From positions 1 to 24,657 of IMG/VR virus record IMGVR_UViG_3300048672_000491: a DNA stretch of 24,657 nt; one strand, given 5' to 3'. Below the pieces are notes generated by a model. That model did no database searches, was not told the DNA's origin, and saw only the letters and a program-made list of their open reading frames with translations. This DNA is from a virus. Position 1 is the stretch's first letter. Every line of letters begins with the position of its first letter. Position numbers and translations under genes: made by a program. Of the stretch, positions 19,100 to 24,657 are shown in pieces.

Positions 19100-19797
19100 T
19101 ACCTTCAATCGATTTACTAGAATCTGATGTGTTTGCCGTATTGCGTGCGTTTCTGTTGTCATGCGTGGTCAATGCCGAAGTAGTACGAGGACAAGATAAT
19201 AGAGTACCTGAGCCGCTAGTGAATGACTTTATTGTTATGACCCCGATACTCAGGGAACGCATACACAACAACCTGCATGATTATGTAGACTCGTTGTTTT
19301 TCGGCTCTATTACCGATACCACACTAACGATCACTGAAACATTATTAGGCAGTCTGTTCGTAGGGGTGAATATTTACGGTGTTGATGTACTACCAGATAC
19401 TATTATTACGGCGGTTTTAGGTGGTGGACAATACACGGTTTCACGGTCTCAAACGGTTTCTAGTCGGACAATAGCGGGAGGCGTTAAAACCATGCTCAAC
19501 CCTGTGAAAATGACTATTCAGTGTGACGTTCACGGTGTGCGTAGTTGCGACAATGCGCACATCATTACAACTGCTTTTCGTGATGTTTACGCCTGCGATA
19601 AGTTTGCAGAATCGAATAAACACGTTTACCCGCTGTTTTCCAGTGATCCTAAACAAATGCCTTTCAATAATTCAGAACAGCAAGTCGAAGAACGCTGGGT
19701 TGTGGATTTGACCGTACAAGTCAATCCGATAGTAACCATTTCTCAACAGTTCTTTGACGATTTAACAATAACCGCGATTAATGCGCAAAAGGTTTAA
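19096..19797 (+). CDS. Neck terminator protein, LIC_12616 type, with inserted surface module, 233 aa
   Basis: The N-terminal (IDLLESDVFAVLRAFL) and C-terminal parts (MTIQCDVHGVRSCDNAHIITTAFRD, then EQQVEERWVVDLTVQVNP) match the LIC_12616 or gp12-like neck terminator family, which joins the tail tube to the neck. Between them, residues about 76-126 (TLTITETLLGSLFVGVNIYG, then GGGQYTVSRSQTVSS) are the same type of module that occurs three times in the decoration protein. The insert probably sits in a loop on the outside. ATGA overlap upstream; three bases to the sheath gene. Confidence 0.8.
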   Translation: MIPSIDLLESDVFAVLRAFLLSCVVNAEVVRGQDNRVPEPLVNDFIVMTPILRERIHNNLHDYVDSLFFGSITDTTLTITETLLGSLFVGVNIYGVDVLPDTIITAVLGGGQYTVSRSQTVSSRTIAGGVKTMLNPVKMTIQCDVHGVRSCDNAHIITTAFRDVYACDKFAESNKHVYPLFSSDPKQMPFNNSEQQVEERWVVDLTVQVNPIVTISQQFFDDLTITAINAQKV

Positions 19798-19800
19798 CCT

Positions 19801-21330
19801 ATGACAATTTCGACACAATTTTTGGTTTCCACAGTGCCGGGCGTGGTCTCTGGCATGGGTCAATCAATCCAGTTCAACGGGATGATTTTGACCGATGATA
19901 CCAGCATTCCCATTGGCTCTATTCAACCATTCACCAACCTAGCAGCAGTGCTGGCTTATTTTGGTTCGGCATCCGCTGAATACGATATGGCTCAGTATTA
20001 TTTCAAAGGCTTCAATGGCTCAACCCAAAAGCCTGGTATGCTTTATTTCTTCCAATTCAACACATCGGCTGTTGGTGCTTATTTGCGTGGTGGTGCTTAC
20101 ACTGGCACATTAGACCAGTTAAAAGCGATCACTACAGGCACACTTGCGCTTGATATTGACGGTACTACTCAATCAGTATCAGCTATCGATTTATCAGCAG
20201 CTACATCATTCAGTAATGCAGCAGCGTTAATTGATACGGCAGCGGGCTTGAAATTCAACTGTAGCTATGACACACAATTGCAATCGTTTGTGATTAGCTC
20301 ACCGACGACAGGTGCAACCTCAACTATCGACTTTCCTGCTACTTCTGCATTAGCCTCATTGATAAATGTGGTACAGGCAGACGGTGCGGTATTGTCACAA
20401 GGTGCGGCTATCGCTGACGTTGCTACCTACATGACAGCTTTAGATGCTGCTAACCGTAACTGGGTTTCTTTCTCGACCACGTTTGAACCTGATTTAGCGA
20501 CTAAATTAGAATTTGCTCAATGGGTGAATGGTAGCGAAAACTATACCTATGTTGCATGGGATACCGAAGAAGCATTGCCACTGTCTAGCGACACAACCAG
20601 CTTTGCTTATCTCATTAACGGCGTAACAACTGTTGATGCAAACGGCAACACTACCGTAGTTGTTGCTCCGACATACGACTATGACAACACGATAGTTGTG
20701 TACAACACAGCGGCAATCGCAGCGGCATTGCAGGGCTTTATGGCATCGGTCAATCTTAACCAACCTCAAGGCTGGGTGGATTATGCCTACCTACAACAAT
20801 CTGGTTTAGCGTCTAGCGTGTCGAATCGTTCAACCGCCGAAATTCTGGAAAGCAAGCGCACCTACTTTTTAGGTGATTTCGCTTCACCAACCACAGCTTA
20901 TAAAATGGGTTGGGCGGGTGCAATTTCTGGCATATTCGACTGGCTAAATGATTTTCTGGGGAATCGATACATACGCGCTCAGCTTGAACAGGCATGGATG
21001 GATTTCAGAACTCAACGCAAAAACCTACCATTTAACGATGCGTCATACAGTGCGATCAAACAAGTGTTTGCCAATAATGTGTTAGAACCAGCTATCGTAT
21101 TAGGTGCGGTCAATTCTGGTGTCATTTTGGATGAAATTCAACAAATCGCCATTAATACCCTAGCTAATGTTGACGACGCTGCAAAGCTCATTGAGCAAAA
21201 CGGCTACTACATTAAAATCATTCCAGCGACAGTTGCACAGCGTAACGCGCGGGTACTTGATGTGAATGTCTGGTACTGCTCGGGGGGAAGCATTTCACGC
21301 GTCAATATTTCCGTGTTCTTGGTTCAATAA
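19801..21330 (+). CDS. DUF3383 tail sheath-like protein, 509 aa
   Basis: A long protein of the DUF3383 family, thought to be the contractile tail sheath in phages of this type. Recognised from the start (PGVVSGMGQSIQFNGMILTDD), AVLAYFGSASAEYDMAQYYFKG, the middle KRTYFLGDFASPTTAYKMGW, and the ending region FNDASYSAIKQVFANNVLEPA with YYIKIIPATVAQRNARVLDV. Its place just before the tube protein agrees. A contractile tail is therefore inferred; no baseplate genes are in the window to confirm it. Confidence 0.87.
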   Translation: MTISTQFLVSTVPGVVSGMGQSIQFNGMILTDDTSIPIGSIQPFTNLAAVLAYFGSASAEYDMAQYYFKGFNGSTQKPGMLYFFQFNTSAVGAYLRGGAYTGTLDQLKAITTGTLALDIDGTTQSVSAIDLSAATSFSNAAALIDTAAGLKFNCSYDTQLQSFVISSPTTGATSTIDFPATSALASLINVVQADGAVLSQGAAIADVATYMTALDAANRNWVSFSTTFEPDLATKLEFAQWVNGSENYTYVAWDTEEALPLSSDTTSFAYLINGVTTVDANGNTTVVVAPTYDYDNTIVVYNTAAIAAALQGFMASVNLNQPQGWVDYAYLQQSGLASSVSNRSTAEILESKRTYFLGDFASPTTAYKMGWAGAISGIFDWLNDFLGNRYIRAQLEQAWMDFRTQRKNLPFNDASYSAIKQVFANNVLEPAIVLGAVNSGVILDEIQQIAINTLANVDDAAKLIEQNGYYIKIIPATVAQRNARVLDVNVWYCSGGSISRVNISVFLVQ

Positions 21331-21343
21331 GGAGTAAATAGTC

Positions 21344-21796
21344 ATGGCAGTATTATCAGAATCAAATGCTTTAACAGCTACCAATGCAACCGCCGTTATT
21401 TTTGTTGCGGCAATCGCTCCCGCTGGTCATACCATACAAGGCGAATTTTTAGACAACGCTTATGGTATCGGTGACGTGACAAACAAAGAGCTAAAAATGA
21501 CGCTGCAAAGTATCATCAAAGGTGGTCATATACCACAAATGAAAGAGGTCACAATCACGCTGTTACCTAATACCCCATCATGGCGTTTTTTCACTGACTG
21601 GTATCAAGCCGAAGAAGCGGGTCGTGAAGTGTTGGAATGTCAAAGTTTAATTATTACTTTGCCGTCAATCGGTCAAGTCGTGACTTACACTAACGGTTTC
21701 TTGACCACTGCAAAAGTCATGCCAGACGTTAAAAAAATCCTACAAGAGGGCAGCTTTAAGCTCACCTTTGGTAAAGTAGTTACAGCGTCTTTGTAG
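21344..21796 (+). CDS. Tail tube protein (DUF3277-like), 150 aa
   Basis: Inner tube subunit through which DNA passes. GGAG (21331-21334) precedes ATG 21344. The protein is beta-rich with NALTATNATAVIFVAAIAPA, KMTLQSIIKGGHIPQMKEVTI, SWRFFTDWYQAEEAGREV and a final FKLTFGKVVTA strand, close to other tube proteins encoded after DUF3383 sheaths. The family number is from memory. In such operons the next gene is usually the tail chaperone, but here it is the C4-antirepressor block. Confidence 0.82.
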   Translation: MAVLSESNALTATNATAVIFVAAIAPAGHTIQGEFLDNAYGIGDVTNKELKMTLQSIIKGGHIPQMKEVTITLLPNTPSWRFFTDWYQAEEAGREVLECQSLIITLPSIGQVVTYTNGFLTTAKVMPDVKKILQEGSFKLTFGKVVTASL

Positions 21797-21802
21797 TAAA
21801 AT
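21797..21802 (+). promoter_or_regulatory. -10 box of the C4-like RNA
   Basis: TAAAAT (21797-21802) ends six bases before 21809, where the first stem of the folded RNA begins, so the transcript would start exactly with the structure. No good -35 is visible; the box overlaps the end of the tail tube gene. Confidence 0.4.
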
Positions 21803-21808
21803 AGTTAT

Positions 21809-21863
21809 GCGGGCAGGTGTTGCAACACCGAACGGCTTACCACGTTCAGCCCGCGTCCTTTTT
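21809..21863 (+). ncRNA. c4: C4-like antisense RNA of the antirepressor
   Basis: A three-way junction: outer stem GCGGGC (21809-21814) with GCCCGC (21849-21854); inner hairpin GGTGTTGCAACACC (21816-21829); inner hairpin GAACG/CGTTC (21830-21847) with loop GCTTACCA. GCTTACC in the loop is perfectly complementary to GGTAAGC (21865-21871) just upstream of the antirepressor start. The outer stem is followed by CTTTTT, a probable terminator. The C4 RNAs of phages P1 and P7 repress ant in this way: they come from the same operon and block the ribosome site. The class call is by structure, context and memory. Confidence 0.75.
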
Positions 21864-21884
21864 CGGTAAGCTCACAGGGTAAAG

Positions 21885-22523
21885 ATGATGAAAGATTTAA
21901 TTGATGTAAAAAATGTTGTTATTGGTGCGGGTTCTGTTCAGGCGGTTTCAGCTCGTGAGCTTTATCTTGATTTAGGTCATGACTACAAAAAGTGGAACAG
22001 GTGGCATAAGCGTAATATTGGCAATAACGAGTGGTTTATTGAAGGGAGAGATTGGGTTAAGGTAGCCACAATTGGTGACCTTTCAAGAACTGGTCAGACT
22101 CCAGATGACTTTGCTATTACTCTTGAATTTGCAAAACACATTGCAATGCAATCAAGAACATTAAAAGGTCATGAGTACAGAAACTATTTAATTCGCTGTG
22201 AAAAGTCATTAGCCAAGTTATCAGCCGATGATGAACGAATGCTGAAGATTACCCGCATTAATCCACAATGCCTAAAAGCAATCACTGGCAGCCGTAATAA
22301 TAACGAAGTTGGCAAATGCTACGAAGCGTTAGAGTTGGCGGGGATTATGGAAAGCGTCATCGAGTGGAAAAGTTTTAAGCGGTGGCGATTTACTGCTGAC
22401 GGCTTGAACTACTGCAACGGCTACCATAACGACATACCCAGATTTAAAGACGAAAGCCACGACAAAGTTATGGCAATGATTGAACAAGTTAAGCAAGATA
22501 ATCCGCAACTAAGTATTTTTTGA
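21885..22523 (+). CDS. antA: AntA/AntB-family antirepressor, 212 aa
   Basis: Residues about 15-95 are the AntA/AntB domain: VQAVSARELYLDLGHDYKKW, then NNEWFIEGRDW, FAITLEFAKHIAMQS and GHEYRNYLIRCEKS. AntA proteins interfere with phage repressors and favour lytic growth. The C-terminal 120 residues contain a probable winged-helix part (KCYEALELAGIMESV, then WRFTADGLNY). Start at ATG 21885 or 21888; AGGG at 21876-21879 is the ribosome site, within the zone targeted by the C4-like RNA. Unusually, the gene is inside the tail operon. I see no phage repressor gene in the window for it to act on. Confidence 0.85.
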   Translation: MMKDLIDVKNVVIGAGSVQAVSARELYLDLGHDYKKWNRWHKRNIGNNEWFIEGRDWVKVATIGDLSRTGQTPDDFAITLEFAKHIAMQSRTLKGHEYRNYLIRCEKSLAKLSADDERMLKITRINPQCLKAITGSRNNNEVGKCYEALELAGIMESVIEWKSFKRWRFTADGLNYCNGYHNDIPRFKDESHDKVMAMIEQVKQDNPQLSIF

Positions 22524-22573
22524 GCATAAGCCACTCCCATAGCGACTAAACGCAAGTGAACCGCTGACGGCTA

Positions 22574-22612
22574 GGGTACTGGTTAGGTCAGTACCCGAAC
22601 TTTTAACCTAAC
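22574..22612 (+). promoter_or_regulatory. Hairpin/pseudoknot leader of the gene at 22629
   Basis: GGGTACTG (22574-22581) pairs perfectly with CAGTACCC (22589-22596). The 7-nt loop GTTAGGT (22582-22588) is entirely complementary to ACCTAAC (22606-22612), so an H-type pseudoknot could form just ahead of the ribosome site (AAAGAG, about 22615-22620). The stem is followed by GAACTTTT, so it may also be a weak terminator for the antirepressor. No promoter is evident in the gap 22524-22573. Confidence 0.5.
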
Positions 22613-22628
22613 TAAAAGAGATTATGAA

Positions 22629-22835
22629 ATGTCAATTTTTCACATTATAAAACAAAGTAGAAAGTACGAAGGGAGCGGTTATTGTGGGGCGGCTAGTAAT
22701 CACAATTTATTAGAGTTCGACTCTTTAGATGATGCAATCAATATGATTGATAAATTACAAACCATAAATAAAGTTGGTTGGCTAATATTTAACGCTATTA
22801 CTAAAGAGCAAGTCTATCCAGTGGGTAACGTGTAA
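22629..22835 (+). CDS. Hypothetical protein, 68 aa, in tail-operon cargo
   Basis: I do not recognise the family. The protein is soluble and small: IFHIIKQSRKYEGSGYCG, then a helix (SLDDAINMIDKLQTI) and a short beta end (VGWLIFNAITKEQVYPVG). This resembles small domains that read a substrate or partner with a beta sheet and one helix. Its stop overlaps the tail chaperone start (TAATG), so cargo and tail genes are translationally joined here. Confidence 0.6.
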   Translation: MSIFHIIKQSRKYEGSGYCGAASNHNLLEFDSLDDAINMIDKLQTINKVGWLIFNAITKEQVYPVGNV

Positions 22836-23242
22836 TGCCAAAAGAAGTTATTAACTGGTCAGGCGCAAGCGGTAGAGACGCTGGCAAGACCTACGTTATC
22901 AGCGAGACAGATCCATTCTATTCATTTCAATGGGGACTTAGAGCCGCAAAGGCTTTAAACGGTTTATTGCCAGAACACTATGCGCGATCCATCGACGGCA
23001 TTGCAATGTGGGCGGCAGAGTCTGGCATTGATAAAGTCTTGGAAGCAAATCCAGATGACCTGTTACCTTTGCTAGATGAGCTTTTTTACAAATGCGTCAA
23101 GTATCAATCACCGCAAAATGAAAAGGTTACACTAGACATCACGCCAGACTACAACGCTGGCAGAATTGAAGAACGTGGAACGATAGCAGAGCTGTACTTG
23201 GAAATATTTAAGGTGCATACAAATTTTTACGCGGCAGAGTAG
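22835..23242 (+). CDS. Tail assembly chaperone, short form (G-like), 135 aa
   Basis: ASGRDAGKTYVISETDPFYSFQWGLRAAKAL (about 10-41, here in two parts: GRDAGKTYVISE and WGLRAAKAL) is the start of the common phage tail chaperone family; helices follow with IDKVLEANPDDLLPLLDELF. It coats the tape measure protein during tail assembly. Like lambda gpG, it can be extended by frameshifting, giving a second product (see 23221-23227). It precedes the tape measure gene, as expected. Confidence 0.82.
   Translation: MPKEVINWSGASGRDAGKTYVISETDPFYSFQWGLRAAKALNGLLPEHYARSIDGIAMWAAESGIDKVLEANPDDLLPLLDELFYKCVKYQSPQNEKVTLDITPDYNAGRIEERGTIAELYLEIFKVHTNFYAAE
23221..23227 (+). other. -1 programmed frameshift site A AAT TTT
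   Basis: The in-frame heptamer A AAT TTT (23221-23227) fits X XXY YYZ with AAA and TTT. Slipping back one base leads to TTA CGC and so on in the downstream frame, which is open from 23212 to 23457 and has no ATG of its own. The zero frame stops at 23240-23242, 13 bases after the site. The fusion would be 131 plus 76, or 207 residues. Confidence 0.78.
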
Positions 23243-23457
23243 CGTTTCCTGCGTTGCGTTACCCTGCCAACACAGACGCACCAAAGCCTTACGCAGAATG
23301 TACAAACATACCGCCCATGATAGCCGCAATAGTTAGTAAAGGCATGGCAACACTCAAGGATATTCGAGACTACTACGGTATGGGTGATATATGGGATATT
23401 TGGGAAGTGCTAGCCGTGACCAATTACAATGAATACGTAGCCAACGCGAGAGATTAA
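23227..23457 (+). CDS. Tail assembly chaperone extension (T-like part, DUF6889-like), reached by -1 frameshift
   Basis: The frame is open from 23212 and is entered at 23227 by slipping. A TTG at 23254 could start it separately but has no ribosome site. The 76 residues contain IPPMIAAIVSKGMATLKDIRDYYG and a helix with WEVLAVTNYNEY, the small helical domain I know from second tail-chaperone ORFs (DUF6889-like). In lambda the extended form binds the tape measure and tube protein. The next gene starts three bases after the stop. Confidence 0.78.
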   Translation, partial: LRGRVAFPALRYPANTDAPKPYAECTNIPPMIAAIVSKGMATLKDIRDYYGMGDIWDIWEVLAVTNYNEYVANARD

Positions 23458-23460
23458 TTA

Positions 23461-24657
23461 ATGTCAATTATCGATGAATTAGTCGTAAAACTTAAACTAG
23501 ACCTAGGGCGGTTTAGAAGCGATGCACAGAACGCGGAAACCGAACTAAACCGTGTCGGTGATGCGTCGCGCCGTACTGCTCGCAACATGGAAAGCGACGG
23601 CAATTTTATGGCTAGCGGATTCGGCAAAGTCCGTAATCAGTTACTATCCATACTTGGCTTGTTCACGGCTGGCATGGGTGTCAAGAATTTCACCCAGTCC
23701 ACCATTAAACAAGCTGACGCGTTCGGCTTTATGTCCGACAGTATCGGTATGTCTACGACCAGACTACGCGCCTATTCAGATGCAGCCGAACGTGCAGGTG
23801 GTTCTGGCGAGGCGATGACCGATGCGTTGAAAAAATCAGCGCAAGATGTAGCTAACCTGAAGATGGGCATCAAGACCTTGGCAGAAGTAGACCAAGGCAA
23901 CCTATTAACACGTTGGGCAGGTGCGGCAGGTTTAGACCCGTCAAAGATATTCGAATCTGGCGAATCGCTCATGCAAGCGCGGTTAAAAGTCTTTGAGACT
24001 ATCCGCAAAACCGATAAAAACAATCCTCTATTACATGGTATTGATCCCGCTGTATTGGCAGCAACCGTACTCGAGCAAGGCGGTATTGGCGCGGGCGTTA
24101 CTAATGCACTAAAGAATAAAGGCGGTTTAGAGGGATTCAATACCAGCGTTTCGAGACAAGAAAAGGTTAATTCAGTCCTTGAGGGTTCGGAGGAGTTAGC
24201 ACGGAAAGCGCGTGAATCATGGTTTGATTTAACCAAGCAATTTGAAATCATCGGGCAAAAGATTGTTATCAGTCTAACTCCTGCATTAATCAAACTGACT
24301 GAATATTTACACGGTATCAAGCTACCAAGCCCCGAAGTCATCGGCAAAACTATCGATATTTGGATTAAAAAGTTTGGTGATTTATGGGATAAAACCCAAA
24401 AGACCATCGATTATATTTCTGAGAAATGGGGCGTATTTTCTGAGACCGTAAAAAAGGTAACTAACAACGGGATTGATTTAACCGACGGGTTTACGGTCGT
24501 TGCGGCTGTCATAGGCGGATTGGTTGCTATCAATGTCGTCGGCTGGATAACTGGAATTGTTGCTGCACTTGGTACGCTGGTTTTAGCGGCTGGTAGCGCA
24601 GCGACGGCTTTAGCTCCATTGGCAGCAGTGGCGGCAGCTGGCGCGGCTGGGGCTTAT
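23461..24657 (+). CDS. Tape measure protein, N-terminal part
   Basis: The frame is open from ATG 23461 through the window's end (399 codons), so the gene is partial. The start DELVVKLKLDLGRFRSDAQNAE is the usual tape measure N-terminus, followed by helices (FGFMSDSIGMSTTRLRAYSDAAERA, here split by GM). From about 345 a hydrophobic Ala/Gly/Val-rich part begins (VVAAVIGGLVAINVVGWITG), a probable membrane-insertion region for DNA entry. It sets tail length and follows the chaperones directly. Confidence 0.9.
   Translation, partial: MSIIDELVVKLKLDLGRFRSDAQNAETELNRVGDASRRTARNMESDGNFMASGFGKVRNQLLSILGLFTAGMGVKNFTQSTIKQADAFGFMSDSIGMSTTRLRAYSDAAERAGGSGEAMTDALKKSAQDVANLKMGIKTLAEVDQGNLLTRWAGAAGLDPSKIFESGESLMQARLKVFETIRKTDKNNPLLHGIDPAVLAATVLEQGGIGAGVTNALKNKGGLEGFNTSVSRQEKVNSVLEGSEELARKARESWFDLTKQFEIIGQKIVISLTPALIKLTEYLHGIKLPSPEVIGKTIDIWIKKFGDLWDKTQKTIDYISEKWGVFSETVKKVTNNGIDLTDGFTVVAAVIGGLVAINVVGWITGIVAALGTLVLAAGSAATALAPLAAVAAAGAAGAY

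Noticed and set aside
23772-24407. 211-codon minus-strand ORF opposite the tape measure gene
   Set aside because: Composition is Ser/Pro/Leu-rich with no domain or motif, and the tape measure frame opposite is clearly real. It serves as a control showing how long meaningless antisense frames get in this DNA.
1-24657. tRNA genes, insertion sequences, integrase and attachment sites
   Set aside because: I saw no cloverleaf-like sequence, transposase, integrase or flanking direct repeat by eye; a tRNA scan would be needed to exclude a divergent tRNA.

Overview
The window is part of a tailed-phage genome, free or integrated, from an AT-rich proteobacterial host; a gammaproteobacterium is the likeliest. 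The evidence is densely packed genes that nearly all lie on the + strand and overlap by ATGA or TAATG, a complete packaging, head, neck and tail module, a GH24 endolysin, and an AntA-type antirepressor preceded by a C4-like antisense RNA. The antirepressor and RNA suggest a temperate lineage, but no integrase or attachment site is visible. A DUF3383 sheath-like protein followed by a tube protein suggests a contractile, myovirus-like tail. I cannot name the species.

Layout. Positions 82-4974 hold about 16 small accessory genes: two paralogous HNH nucleases, DUF7694, DUF3310 and DUF7220 proteins, an AP2-like basic protein and several tiny ORFs. A promoter with a palindromic operator (4988-5022) opens the lysis region (5049-7064), which has a membrane coiled-coil protein, a crAss001_48-type protein, holin candidates and a GH24 lysozyme. 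Next come two surface or structural genes (7129-8225), the terminase subunits (8249-9944) and the portal (9944-11497). A cargo block (11498-12350) carries a secreted protein, a structured leader, an unknown gene and a terminator. The head and neck genes follow (12415-19797), then sheath and tube. A second cargo block (21797-22835) carries the C4-like RNA, AntA antirepressor, a structured leader and an unknown gene. The window ends with the frameshifted tail chaperones and the start of the tape measure gene.

The most remarkable object is the Mu gpF-like head morphogenesis gene (12415-14160). It is interrupted by an intein (13150-14124) exactly at its conserved INC|RC motif. The intein has intact splicing blocks but no recognisable endonuclease on its own strand. 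The opposite strand of the same DNA carries a 299-codon gene (13165-14064, minus) with two helix-turn-helix-like repeats and a Vsr/EDxHD-like nuclease core. It runs from splicing block A to block F in exact antisense codon register. One stretch of DNA therefore appears to encode a protein-splicing element on one strand and its probable homing endonuclease on the other. A perfect extended -10 for the minus strand (TGTTATAAT) lies over the intein's C-terminal splice junction.

Other patterns stand out. Three genes in the two cargo blocks (11969, 21885 and 22629) each have an upstream hairpin whose loop is perfectly complementary over 7 nt to a segment just upstream of the ribosome binding site. 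Two promoter regions share the palindrome TGTTATGTYATAACA next to a TATAATCGCGC box. The tail chaperone pair has a canonical -1 slippery heptamer, A AAT TTT.
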